Of a DNA stretch of 39,715 bases, positions 25,738-33,534 are shown piece after piece (the stretch's first letter is position 1; every line of letters begins with the position of its first letter). Both the position numbers and the translations under genes were made by a program. The DNA is from JACVCS01 sp038328575 (GTDB lineage: Bacteria; Planctomycetota; Phycisphaerae; Phycisphaerales; UBA1924): assembly GCA_038328575.1 (NCBI GenBank), contig JBBQMD010000026.1:1-39715 (forward strand). The letters run 5' to 3'. Under the pieces are notes generated by a model. That model was not told the DNA's origin, ran no database searches, and worked only from the letters and a program-made list of their open reading frames with translations.

Positions 25738-26513
25738 TTCTTTTCATCCCCCTCTGTGCCCGGCTCCATGGCCTTGGTCTTGCCACGTCGAGGCTCGGTC
25801 ATGCTGCGCGGGTCGATGTTCATTGTGGGCGGGACCGACGGGAGATTCTGCGCAAGTGGCCGCCCCCCAACCCCACCGGGCGCGTTGGGGTTGTTGCCCA
25901 TGCCGTTCACAAGGTTTGCCGGGTTGCCGGTGGGCAGGATCGTGACGGGCCGGTCCACCGGGATGGTGAGGTCCAGCCGCTCGGCGACTCCTCCCTTTTC
26001 GATCATGAGGTGGTCGGTGTGGACTTCGGTCAGGCGCACCATCTCCGGCGCGCCATCCTTGCCGTTGATGATGTCGCCCGGAGCCGCGACGATCTGGCGG
26101 TCATCGATCGCGATGATGGCGCGGCGTCGGTCTTCTCCATCAGGCCCGACGCCCCGGCCGATGATGGCGCTGAGCATGCGGATCGCGAGCGTCGGCTTGG
26201 GCGGTGGTGCCGCCGGGGTGGCGTGATTCGGATCATCCGGCGGTGGCGGCGGCGGCGGTGGCGGCGTCGGGCTCTTCTGCGGCCCGACCACGCGATTCAA
26301 GATCCCCGCCAGGTCGTTCGCGGGCATCGTGTCCGCCAGCGCAAGCTGCGCTCCACCCAGGCGCAAGGGCGTCGGGGCCGGGGCCTTGGCGGCCTCCGGA
26401 GCGCTGCGGATCCATTGCGTGGGCACGAACAACACACCCAGGCCCCCCACGACCAGCACCAGGGCCCACAACTGAGCGCTTCGAGTTCGGCGTTGAGCGA
26501 CAGCGGCGTGCAT
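25734..26513 (-). CDS. T2SS inner-membrane protein, GspC/PilP-like
   Basis: A 259-residue bitopic protein: short cytoplasmic N-terminus, one helix (LWALVLVVGGLGVLFV), a Pro-rich linker with nine consecutive prolines, and a periplasmic domain (about residues 105-180) with AIIAIDDRQIVAAPGDII, MVRLTEVHTDHLMIEKGG and AERLDL, the pattern of the HR domain of GspC or of PilP that contacts the secretin. The ATG at 26513 is preferred over the TTG at 26549 because homology-like sequence starts there, though its ribosome-binding site is weak. It is the first gene of the C-L-M-TPR block, downstream of rpoN on the same strand. Confidence 0.72.
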   Translation of the reverse strand: MHAAVAQRRTRSAQLWALVLVVGGLGVLFVPTQWIRSAPEAAKAPAPTPLRLGGAQLALADTMPANDLAGILNRVVGPQKSPTPPPPPPPPPDDPNHATPAAPPPKPTLAIRMLSAIIGRGVGPDGEDRRRAIIAIDDRQIVAAPGDIINGKDGAPEMVRLTEVHTDHLMIEKGGVAERLDLTIPVDRPVTILPTGNPANLVNGMGNNPNAPGGVGGRPLAQNLPSVPPTMNIDPRSMTEPRRGKTKAMEPGTEGDEKK

Positions 26514-26821
26514 GCGTGGACTCTCAAAAAGGTTCGACGAAGGCGACAACCAGACGCACCGAGTCAGACCCGCGCGAACGCGGAGATCTCACGCTGGACC
26601 ATTCTTATCGGTCCAGCGTCCACGATTGCCGCAACGTCGCCGGGAGAGACAGGGAGCGGTTCCGAGCGTCGCTTGGCACGCCCCTGCGGACATGGTGTAT
26701 CGGCCCGGCAGCGGCTCGGTTGCGGACTTGACAACGGTAGGGACGTCCGCCGACTGGCGCAAGTTCGTGCCGGACTCGCGCTTGTCGAACCGCTGGCGCC
26801 CGCCAGCGGGATGGGGAAATG
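26514..26821 (-). other. Intergenic region between rpoN and the T2SS C-L-M block, with two hairpins
   Basis: No gene is seen. Two perfect inverted repeats are present: ACGCTGGACC at 26591-26600 with GGTCCAGCGT at 26610-26619 (10 bp, 9-nt loop), and CGCTGGCG at 26791-26798 with CGCCAGCG at 26801-26808, just after the rpoN stop. Neither has a T-tract, so they are not standard intrinsic terminators. The first may be a leader hairpin or operator of the gspC-like gene. Confidence 0.55.
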
Positions 26822-28405
26822 TTAGTGGATCTTTCGCAATCGCCCGGTGGGAACGTTGAGCTGCCCGCGATACTTGGCGACGGTGCGCCGCGCGATGTCC
26901 AGGCCACGCTTCTTCAGCTCGTCGGCCAGCTCGTCGTCGCTGAGCGGGTTGGCCTTGTCCTCGGCGTCAATGATCTCGCGCAGGGCGGCCTTGACGGCGT
27001 CCCAGGCCATTTCTTCGCCGGACTCGCTGCTGGTGGTGCCGCCGGAGAAGAACTTTCGCAAGGGCACCACGCCGCGCGGGGTCTGGATATATTTTTCCGC
27101 GACCGCGCGGCTCACGGTGGCGACGTGGATCCCCAGTTGCTCGGCGACCTTGGTCATCGGCAGTGGCTTGAGCGCCTGGGGGCCATAGTCAAAGTAATCG
27201 CGCTGCGCATCGACGACCGCCACGACGACGCGCAGGACCGTCCGCTTGCGCTGCTCGATGGCGTCGATCAGGAAGTTGGCGTTGCCGATGCTGGTGCGCA
27301 GGAAGTCGCGCGTGGGCTTGGGGGCGGCGCGATCCTTGACGAGCTTGGCGTATTCCTGATTGACGCGCAGGTTGGGCAGGCGCTGATCGTTCAGATACGC
27401 GATGTAGCGGTCGCGCTCGGGGTCATACTCCACAAAGGCGTCGGCAACGATCCCCGGCTCCTGCTCCTGGTTCAGCCTGCGCCCGGGCGCCAGGCTCAGC
27501 GTCCGCAGGAGTGCAATCGCACCCCTGAGTTCATCAAGGTCTGCGCCGGTCGCCTTAGCGATTTTGGGCAGGCGGTTGTTGGCCAGGTCATCTAGATGCT
27601 CAACCACCACGCGCCGGGCCAGCCCCCACGACCGCTCGCTGGCAGTCGCTTGAGACTCGCTGAAGTTCGGATCGTCGATGCGAGCGTCAATCTGCAGCAG
27701 CAGGCACTCGCGGCTGTCTCTGGCCCCGATCCCCGGCGGCTCAAGCAAGACCTGAACAGCGCTCAGCGCCCGATCCATCTCCTCTTTCGTTGGGCGTGGC
27801 GTGATCGAAGTCGGCCCGCTGGCCGGGATCCGATCGACGATCGTCTCAAGCGAGGTCCGCAGGTAGCCGTCGTCTTCGATGTAGCCGACGATCACCTCGC
27901 CCAGGGCCCGCACACGCGGCTCAGTCTCGACCAGGTGCCACTGCTCCATCAACTGGTCGCTCACAGGTTTCGAGCGATCTGCGGTGTTGGCCATCGCGTC
28001 CATCTTCGCGTCACGACCGTCCTCGCCGACGCTCCCCTCGCGCCGCCGATCTTCCCACTCGCTCTCGCGCCGGCGCTCCGGCTCGTCGAACGAGTTCTCA
28101 GCGGCCTCGGGGTTGACCTCTTCAAAGGTGCTGAGACGCTCGAAGTCAGCCGCGGCCCCTTGCTCACCGACTTCCATCGGGCCGCGCTCCGCGAGATTGA
28201 CGAATCGCTCATCGTCGCGCTGGCGGGCCACATCCATCTCGCCGGCCTCGGCGATCTCCAGGGTCGCGTTGCTTTCGAGTTCCGAGTCGATCCGCTCCTG
28301 CAGCTCCGCCTGCGACATTTGCAGAATCTCCATCGACTGGATCATCTGCGGCGCCAGCCTCATCTGCTGGCCCATGCGCATGGATTGGGAAGCGTCAAAT
28401 CTCAT
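26822..28405 (-). CDS. rpoN: RNA polymerase sigma-54 factor
   Basis: Alternative sigma factor that recognises -24/-12 promoters and needs AAA+ activators. The 527-residue protein has the Gln/Leu/Met-rich region I (MRLAPQMIQSMEILQM to LQERIDSELESN), an acidic region II (about residues 55-120, longer than usual), the core-binding domain (YIEDDGYLRTSLE, PPGIGARDSRECLLLQ, YIAYLNDQRLPNLRVN), a helix-turn-helix and the RpoN box ARRTVAKYR at 505-513. The ATG at 28405 has no visible Shine-Dalgarno motif. It is divergent from pgsA; the shared intergenic region holds a sigma-54-like promoter on the pgsA strand. Confidence 0.96.
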   Translation of the reverse strand: MRFDASQSMRMGQQMRLAPQMIQSMEILQMSQAELQERIDSELESNATLEIAEAGEMDVARQRDDERFVNLAERGPMEVGEQGAAADFERLSTFEEVNPEAAENSFDEPERRRESEWEDRRREGSVGEDGRDAKMDAMANTADRSKPVSDQLMEQWHLVETEPRVRALGEVIVGYIEDDGYLRTSLETIVDRIPASGPTSITPRPTKEEMDRALSAVQVLLEPPGIGARDSRECLLLQIDARIDDPNFSESQATASERSWGLARRVVVEHLDDLANNRLPKIAKATGADLDELRGAIALLRTLSLAPGRRLNQEQEPGIVADAFVEYDPERDRYIAYLNDQRLPNLRVNQEYAKLVKDRAAPKPTRDFLRTSIGNANFLIDAIEQRKRTVLRVVVAVVDAQRDYFDYGPQALKPLPMTKVAEQLGIHVATVSRAVAEKYIQTPRGVVPLRKFFSGGTTSSESGEEMAWDAVKAALREIIDAEDKANPLSDDELADELKKRGLDIARRTVAKYRGQLNVPTGRLRKIH

Positions 28406-28463
28406 GAGGAAAAGCCGTCGCGAAATTGAAACCGGAGAGCCTGAAATGAGCGTACCACGCCGC

Positions 28464-28479
28464 TGGCAAGCAAGTTGCT
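28464..28479 (+). promoter_or_regulatory. Candidate sigma-54 promoter facing pgsA
   Basis: TGGCAAG, four bases (CAAG), then TTGCT. This matches the -24/-12 consensus TGGCACG-N4-TTGCW at 11 of 12 fixed positions with the exact GG-to-GC spacing. Transcription would begin near 28490, upstream of pgsA. A chance match in 40 kb is possible (roughly a few tenths expected over both strands). Confidence 0.5.
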
Positions 28480-28614
28480 AGCAATCGGCCTGCCAATCAG
28501 TATCGGCATGTTCACCCGCTGGCTCGAACCGCTCGGTCTTTGTCTGCCTTTGAGGCCGCGTTCGAGACGGGTCGGCGCGCCCGTCAAAGTCGCGGGCCGC
28601 TTACGATCGCCACG

Positions 28615-29409
28615 GTGACGACTCTTCGCCCCAGCCCCAGCAGCCCGTCTCTCGCCCCCCGGACGGGCCAGGCGGAGGCTGCGCCGACGCTGGAGCCAGC
28701 GTGGTTTTATCGTTGGCTTCCCAACTGGCTGACCGCGTCGCGCGTGCTGATGGCGGGGGTGTTTTTCGGGGCCCTGACAATCTGGCGGTGGGAGGACTCA
28801 GCCGCGAGTCGCGGGCAGATTGACCTGACGCTGCTGATGGCGGCGGGGCTGTTTGTCATCGGCGTGCTGACCGATGCACTGGACGGCTATCTGGCGCGCC
28901 GGTGGAATGTCGAGTCTACATTCGGGCGCATCATGGATCCGTTCGCCGACAAGATTTTGGTCGTGGGGGCGTTCGTATTCCTCGCGGGTCCGGACTTCTG
29001 GTTCGAGTTCGTCGCCGGCACACCCGCGCGCCTCAGCGGTCATGGCGTCCAGCTCTCAGGCGTCTACCCCTGGATGGTCGTGGTCATCATGGGACGCGAG
29101 CTCCTGGTCACCAGCATTCGCGGCACCATGGAAGCCCGAGGCTTTCACTTTGGCAGCGATTGGTGGGGCAAGGGCAAGATGATCCTGCAATCGATCGCGA
29201 TCCCCGCGGTCATCACCCTGATGGCGCTCTTCGATGTCACGCCCGACCCGAGCGCCAAGCTCCTGGCCAATCCCCCCGCCCGGGTCGCGATTGACCTGCT
29301 GGTCTGGATCATGCTCGGCGTCACGGCGCTCTCGGGTGTGCCCTATATCTTGCGCGCCGCGCGCATGTTGCACGAGCAGCGTCAGCAGCGCAGCGACGCG
29401 ACGGGCTGA
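28615..29409 (+). CDS. pgsA: CDP-diacylglycerol-glycerol-3-phosphate 3-phosphatidyltransferase
   Basis: Makes phosphatidylglycerol phosphate from CDP-diacylglycerol and glycerol 3-phosphate in the inner membrane. The CDP-alcohol phosphatidyltransferase motif is complete: D87xxD90G91xxAR, then G104, D108 and D112 (LTDALDGYLARRWNVES, then FGRIMDPFADK). Several membrane helices follow (NWLTASRVLMAG region, VVVIMGRELLVTSIRG, IPAVITLMALF, LLVWIMLGVTALSGVPYIL). Start is uncertain: GTG at 28615 and TTG at 28540 are both in frame and neither has a ribosome-binding site; I chose GTG because the extra 25 residues look unlike the family. The convergent acyltransferase stop is 31 bases from its stop. Confidence 0.9.
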   Translation: MTTLRPSPSSPSLAPRTGQAEAAPTLEPAWFYRWLPNWLTASRVLMAGVFFGALTIWRWEDSAASRGQIDLTLLMAAGLFVIGVLTDALDGYLARRWNVESTFGRIMDPFADKILVVGAFVFLAGPDFWFEFVAGTPARLSGHGVQLSGVYPWMVVVIMGRELLVTSIRGTMEARGFHFGSDWWGKGKMILQSIAIPAVITLMALFDVTPDPSAKLLANPPARVAIDLLVWIMLGVTALSGVPYILRAARMLHEQRQQRSDATG

Positions 29410-29439
29410 ACAAGGCGGCCAGAGAGCGTGCGCCCGCGC

Positions 29440-30225
29440 TCAGAGCGGCTTGGCCGGCACGCCCACGACCTTCGCGAGGTCCGGCACGTCACGCACGACC
29501 ACCGCCCCCGCACCCACCACCGCCCCGACGCCGACGCGCACGCCCGGCAGCACTCGCGCGCCGATGCCCACCAGCGTGTCGCGATCGATCGCGCACGAGC
29601 CGCCGATCGCGACGCCTGGAGCGACGTGGGTGTTGGCGCCGATGTCCGTGTCGTGCTCGATGATCGCGCCGCTGTTGATGATCGCGTGGGCCCCGATGCG
29701 CACGCGGCTATGCACGATCGCGCCCGGGCCGATGTACACCCCCGCGCTGATCAGCGCGCTGGGCGAGACGATGGCGGTGGGGTGGATGATGGCGCGAGCC
29801 TCGCCGGTGATGACGCCCCGGGCCTGGCTGGCGCGGATGCGGGCGAGGGTCTTGCCGCGGGTGACGACATCGCCCAGCGCGATGATCCAATCGCGTTCAC
29901 CGATGCGTTCGACGCCGTGCTCGCTGAGCGGGCCGAGGTGTGCCGGGGTGGCAAAGGGATGAGGCAGGTCAATCAGGATGGCCCCCAGCGGGGCGGCTGC
30001 GTTGTCATCGAGAAACCCCGCCAGCCGGTGGCCCGAGAGTTGCGCCGCCTCAGCGACGACGACCGCGTGCCCGCCGCCGCCCAGAAGGACGACGGCGCGA
30101 GGTGCGGTGCGGAGAGACGCATCGGGCTGTTCGCGAAGGTCGGGGGAAGTCCACGCGCCAGTCGTGGCGGGCGGGCCGCTGGGGCGTGAGGAGTGAGCGC
30201 CCGCGATGGGTGGTTGCGTGTTCAT
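29440..30225 (-). CDS. NeuD/PglD-family sugar O- or N-acyltransferase (left-handed beta-helix)
   Basis: A 261-residue acyltransferase. An N-terminal Rossmann-like domain binds the sugar nucleotide (RAVVLLGGGGHAVVVAEAA at about residues 43-61, then LAGFLDD). A C-terminal left-handed beta-helix made of hexapeptide repeats (INSGAIIEHDTDIGANTHVAPG, VGIGARVLPGVRVG, VGAGAVVVRDV) ends with VVGVPAKPL, as in NeuD and PglD, which acetylate sialic acid or UDP-amino-sugars. No sugar-nucleotide enzyme is next to it, so the substrate is open. The ATG at 30225 has AGGG 7 bases upstream; the 40-residue N-terminal extension is Pro/Ser-rich. Confidence 0.85.
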   Translation of the reverse strand: MNTQPPIAGAHSSRPSGPPATTGAWTSPDLREQPDASLRTAPRAVVLLGGGGHAVVVAEAAQLSGHRLAGFLDDNAAAPLGAILIDLPHPFATPAHLGPLSEHGVERIGERDWIIALGDVVTRGKTLARIRASQARGVITGEARAIIHPTAIVSPSALISAGVYIGPGAIVHSRVRIGAHAIINSGAIIEHDTDIGANTHVAPGVAIGGSCAIDRDTLVGIGARVLPGVRVGVGAVVGAGAVVVRDVPDLAKVVGVPAKPL

Positions 30226-30590
30226 GATGACCCTTGAGCACCGGCGGGAGCGAGCGGTGAGCGCCGGGGACATCACTCGCTTCTTCTTTGTTCATCGGCC
30301 CGAGGGTGATCCGCGCCTCAGTCCGATGCGTATCGAAACAGCACAAACACGCGGCCTCAAACACCGAGCATACGCCTACTATTGGGTCTGGCGGTCCACA
30401 GCCGCCGCACATTCCGAGCCGCGCCGGGTTGACGCAACCCCTGAGTTTGGAGACACTTGCGGCCCGGCTCGCGCTCGTCTGACTGACGCGCTGGCGCCTG
30501 ACCGTTCAGGCGCACCGGCGTATTGGTCGTCCTTTGTCATTTCTCTCCGGCCCGGGCCTCGTCCCGCGTCGGCTCACTTGCGAGGTGTTT
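30226..30590. other. Intergenic region between divergent acyltransferase and coiled-coil genes
   Basis: No gene is seen. It holds one short perfect hairpin, GCGCCTGA at 30494-30501 with TCAGGCGC at 30506-30513 and a 4-nt loop, about 80 bases before the coiled-coil gene. Promoters for both divergent genes should be here, but I could not identify them. Confidence 0.45.
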
Positions 30591-31958
30591 ATGGCTGGTC
30601 GCGGCGGATCTTCAAACGGCATCGTGACAGCGGTCGTCCTCGGCGTTCTCGCCGCGACGTTTTTCGTCCTTTCACTCGTGTTCTACGGCGGCAAATCCTC
30701 CGCTGAGCAGGAGCTCAAGAAGTATCGCGACGATGCCAAGGAGATCGTGCGCGAGACCGAGCGCAACGCGCCGGACGTCCGCGCCATGGTCGCTGAGGCC
30801 AACAAGGGCAACAAGTCGCTGGCGACCTACTTGCGCGAGCAGCAGCAGTCGATCGCGGAGCGGATCACCGGCAACCGTGGCGACGGCCCGACCCAGCTCT
30901 TACGCGCGGCTGATGCCGCGATCGGGCCTGATGGCGGCTCGCTGATCAACCGCCTCGCTTCGGTCCGGACTGAGCTCGCGAGCGCCCAGCGCTCCGCGGC
31001 GGACGCTGAGGCCGCCCGCAAGAACGCCGAGGCACGCCTGACCGAGACCGACGGTCGCATCAAGGCGATGGAAGCCTCGTTGAGCAAGGCCGTCGCGGGT
31101 GTGAACACCGACGTCGGGGCCATGAAGACCCAGAGCGAGGGCTATCGCGCCGATGTCTCTCGCACCATCGATGATTTCAAGACCACCGAGCAGAGCATCC
31201 AGCGAGCCGCAGACGCTGAAAAGGTCGGCCTGACCAATCGCATCTCCTCGCTCGAGCAGGAGAAGCAGATCCTCGAGGCCAAGCTGCGCGAGCTGCAGGC
31301 CGCTCGCGGCACCGGCCTGCGCCCCACCGACGAGTTCGCCCTGGTTGACGGGCGCGTCATCGCGACCGACCCCTCGGACGCACGCGCCGTGTTCATCGAT
31401 CGCGGCAGCGACAACAAGATCGTCCTGGGCATGACCTTCGAGGTCTACTCCGACAAGTCCGAGATCGTCCCTGACGAGAACACCGGCGAGTACCGGCGTG
31501 GCAAGGCGGCGATCGAGGTCATCCGCATCGATCGCGATCAGGCCTTGGCCCGTGTCGTCCGCCCGCGCGGTCGCGCCGTGGATATCCGCAACGGCGACGT
31601 GATCGTCAACGCAATCTACGACCCCAACAAGACGTACAACTTCGTGGTCTTTGGCAACTTTGATGCCCAGGGCATGGGCACCGCGACGCCGCAGGGTGCC
31701 GCGGACATCAAGGCCCTGATCAGCGGCTGGGGCGGCAGGGTCATCGACGAGATCCGCGGCGACATTGACTTCGTCGTTCTCGGCTCGCGCCCGGTTGTCC
31801 CGCCGCAGCCGGCGCCCGATGCACCGATCGCCAGCATCACCGAGTTCCTGCGCCTGAACCGCGAGGCCCAGCGCTACGACGAGCTCTTCAAGCAGGCCGG
31901 CAGCACCAGCCTCCCGGTCCTGAATCAGAACCGGCTCTTCACGCTCATCGGTCGGTGA
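30591..31958 (+). CDS. Membrane-anchored coiled-coil protein with BRCT-like C-terminal region
   Basis: A 455-residue protein; the ATG at 30591 has GAGG 5 bases upstream. One N-terminal helix (GIVTAVVLGVLAATFFVLSLVFYGG), then a long Ala/Glu/Lys/Arg-rich coiled coil from about residue 40 to 240 (RTELASAQRSAADAEAARKNAEARL and similar), then a beta domain (VDGRVIATDPSDARAVFIDRG, LGMTFEVYSD). Around residues 345-400, NFVVFGNFDAQG, then IKALISGWGGRVIDEI and DFVVLGSRP look like a BRCT domain: strand, GG turn, helix, and the typical hydrophobic V-LGS-P end. BRCT domains bind phosphopeptides or DNA ends; a membrane-tethered one is odd. Function unknown. Confidence 0.75.
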   Translation: MAGRGGSSNGIVTAVVLGVLAATFFVLSLVFYGGKSSAEQELKKYRDDAKEIVRETERNAPDVRAMVAEANKGNKSLATYLREQQQSIAERITGNRGDGPTQLLRAADAAIGPDGGSLINRLASVRTELASAQRSAADAEAARKNAEARLTETDGRIKAMEASLSKAVAGVNTDVGAMKTQSEGYRADVSRTIDDFKTTEQSIQRAADAEKVGLTNRISSLEQEKQILEAKLRELQAARGTGLRPTDEFALVDGRVIATDPSDARAVFIDRGSDNKIVLGMTFEVYSDKSEIVPDENTGEYRRGKAAIEVIRIDRDQALARVVRPRGRAVDIRNGDVIVNAIYDPNKTYNFVVFGNFDAQGMGTATPQGAADIKALISGWGGRVIDEIRGDIDFVVLGSRPVVPPQPAPDAPIASITEFLRLNREAQRYDELFKQAGSTSLPVLNQNRLFTLIGR

Positions 31959-31988
31959 GAGCTGCTGGTGCAAGGAATCGAGGGCACC

Positions 31989-32129
31989 ATGATCGCCCAC
32001 GTCATCTTCGCGATCCTGCACGTTGTCGCGATCTGCGGCACCGCCGGCGTCGGCCTCTTGCTCACCATCCCGCTTCATCTGATCTACATCGCGGTCAACA
32101 AATCAAACCGAACGCCCCGCCGCGGGTGA
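31989..32129 (+). CDS. 46-residue membrane protein
   Basis: A short open frame starting MIAHVIFAILHVVAICGTAG, nearly all hydrophobic (about residues 3-36), with a basic end (KSNRTPRRG). The ATG at 31989 has GAGGG 4 bases upstream and AAGGA further up, and lies 31 bases after the coiled-coil gene stop, so it is probably cotranscribed with it and ends at the terminator at 32174. I know no function; the conserved-looking size and spacing argue that it is real. Confidence 0.6.
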   Translation: MIAHVIFAILHVVAICGTAGVGLLLTIPLHLIYIAVNKSNRTPRRG

Positions 32130-32173
32130 CAAGCCCCGCACATAACCGACTCTTCAACCCCGTGTCGCATTTC

Positions 32174-32207
32174 AAAGGCCCCGGCATCCGCCGGGGCCTT
32201 TGCGTTT
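32174..32207 (+). terminator. Intrinsic terminator of the coiled-coil operon
   Basis: A perfect 12-bp stem (AAAGGCCCCGGC at 32174-32185 with GCCGGGGCCTTT at 32190-32201) and an ATCC loop, with a short T-rich tail GCGTTT. It lies 45 bases after the small membrane protein stop. The T-tract is modest but the stem is strong. Confidence 0.8.
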
Positions 32208-32218
32208 CTGCTCCCACC

Positions 32219-32295
32219 GATCGCCGATTGCCGGCTGCCGATTGCCGACCCCTGATGACCAGCCGACGATCGCCGCCGCCGGATTGCCGACCGCA
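32219..32295. repeat. Heptanucleotide tandem array, GATTGCC type
   Basis: About eleven 7-bp units in one phase: GATCGCC, GATTGCC, GGCTGCC, GATTGCC, GACCCCT, GATGACC, AGCCGAC, GATCGCC, GCCGCCG, GATTGCC, GACCGCA. It sits between the terminator and the LpxL-like gene. The frame of that gene is open through the array, but the translation is not protein-like, so I read it as noncoding. Confidence 0.75.
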
Positions 32296-32335
32296 ACTCC
32301 GTTGCCGCCTCCTCCCCTTCCTACGCTCACGCCAC

Positions 32336-33472
32336 TTGGCATCCATCAAGTTCAACAAGCTCCCGAGCGTGTTTTCGTCGCCGGTGTACTGGATGATCCG
32401 CTCGCTGGCGGGGGCCGCCGCGACGCCCGACATCAGCACCATGCTCTCGCTGGCGCGCCGCGCGGGCCGGACGCTGGCGCAGAGTCGGATCAATCGCTCG
32501 AAGCTTCAGCGCGCGATGGACAACATCGCCGTCGCGTTCCCGGAGTGGAGCGATGAGCAGCGCCGAGCCTTGGGCGTGCGCGCGTACGAGCACCTGTTCA
32601 TGCTGGGTGTGGAGATGGTGTACACGCCGCGGCTGCTGAGCCACGAGGGCTGGGCGGGGCGCGTGGACCTGACAGCGCTGGAGGGCATCGTCCGTTCGGC
32701 GCTGGCGTCGCGCCCGGTAATCTTTATTTGCGGGCACTGCGGCAACTGGGAGATGTCCGGCTACTCGCTGGCGCTCCTGGGCTTCCCCATGCACGCGCTC
32801 TATCGCCCGCTCGACCTCAAGCCCGCCGACGCCTGGGTGCGTGACGTTCGCTCCCGGCGCGGCATGCTGCTGGTAGACAAGTTCGGCGCCGCGAAGCAAC
32901 TCCCCACCATCATGGAGCGCGGCCAGCCCCTGGGCTTTGTCGCCGACCAGAACGCCGGCGACCGGGGAGTCTTCGTGCCCTTCTTCAACCGCATGGCCAG
33001 CACCTACAAAGCCATCGGCCTCACCGCGACGCGCTTTGATGCCACCGTCGTCGTCGGCCTCGCCCTGCGCAAGGGCGCGCGGCGCGTCGGGCCGTACGAG
33101 GCCGAGCCGCAAGGGCTGCAATACCAGATACAGGCCGCGGATGTCTTCGGATCTGAAGACTGGAACACGCACCCGGACCCGCTGTTCTACATCGCGGCCC
33201 GATACCGGCGCGCGATCGAGAACAGTGTGCGGGTGGCACCGGAGCAGAACCTCTGGATGCACCGATTTTGGAAGTCGCGCCCGCTGTGGGAGCGTCAGGG
33301 CAAGCCCATCCCCGCCAACGTCATTGAGAAGGTGCGGGCGTTGCCCTGGATCACCGAGGACGACATCCTGCGCATGCAGGAGCACGCGACGCGCGATGCC
33401 GCGGAGTACGCATCAGACCCACGGAATAGGCGCGCCGGCGCGACCGCCGAGTCGGGCGACGACGCCGAGTAA
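32336..33472 (+). CDS. LpxL/HtrB-family lysophospholipid or lipid A acyltransferase
   Basis: A membrane-associated acyltransferase of the Lip_A_acyltrans family. The catalytic HX4E motif is HCGNWE with His134 and Glu139. Other family features are DNIAVAFPEWSDEQRR (the N-afP-ws motif), LYRPLDLK near residue 160, GQPLGFVADQNAGDRG and PFFNRMAST. Length is about 378 residues, normal. The start is uncertain: I chose TTG at 32336, which puts homology-like sequence first; ATG at 32255 would include the heptanucleotide array and ATG at 32393 would trim the N-terminal helix. In planctomycetes the acceptor lipid for this family is not established. No lipid A genes are adjacent. Confidence 0.85.
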   Translation: MASIKFNKLPSVFSSPVYWMIRSLAGAAATPDISTMLSLARRAGRTLAQSRINRSKLQRAMDNIAVAFPEWSDEQRRALGVRAYEHLFMLGVEMVYTPRLLSHEGWAGRVDLTALEGIVRSALASRPVIFICGHCGNWEMSGYSLALLGFPMHALYRPLDLKPADAWVRDVRSRRGMLLVDKFGAAKQLPTIMERGQPLGFVADQNAGDRGVFVPFFNRMASTYKAIGLTATRFDATVVVGLALRKGARRVGPYEAEPQGLQYQIQAADVFGSEDWNTHPDPLFYIAARYRRAIENSVRVAPEQNLWMHRFWKSRPLWERQGKPIPANVIEKVRALPWITEDDILRMQEHATRDAAEYASDPRNRRAGATAESGDDAE

Positions 33473-33508
33473 CGATCGCGAGTAGCGACGGCGCGAGTAA
33501 CGACGGCG
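33466..33508. repeat. Short direct repeats of CGAGTAACGACGG type
   Basis: Three copies: CGAGTAACGATCG at 33466-33478, CGAGTAGCGACGG at 33479-33491 and CGAGTAACGACGG at 33494-33506. Words run at 7-8 base spacing. It overlaps the stop of the LpxL-like gene and ends just before the convergent stop of the DUF2231 gene. The GCGAGT word is the reverse complement of the ACTCGC word in the array at 36236. Confidence 0.55.
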
Positions 33509-33534
33509 TGAAATGGCGCGTGGCGGCACCTTCA

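Noticed and set aside
26673..26686. A second possible sigma-54 site (TGGCACG-CCCC-TGCGG).
   Set aside because: The distance between the GG and GC elements is one base too short, and the downstream element does not match.
30900..32078. A 392-residue minus-strand frame.
   Set aside because: Antisense to the coiled-coil gene, whose strand has a Shine-Dalgarno motif and a coherent protein.
32219..32295. CRISPR-like reading of the repeat arrays.
   Set aside because: Units are 7 bp and contiguous, with no spacers and no cas genes.
32327..33385. A 352-residue minus-strand frame.
   Set aside because: Antisense to the LpxL-like acyltransferase with its catalytic motif.
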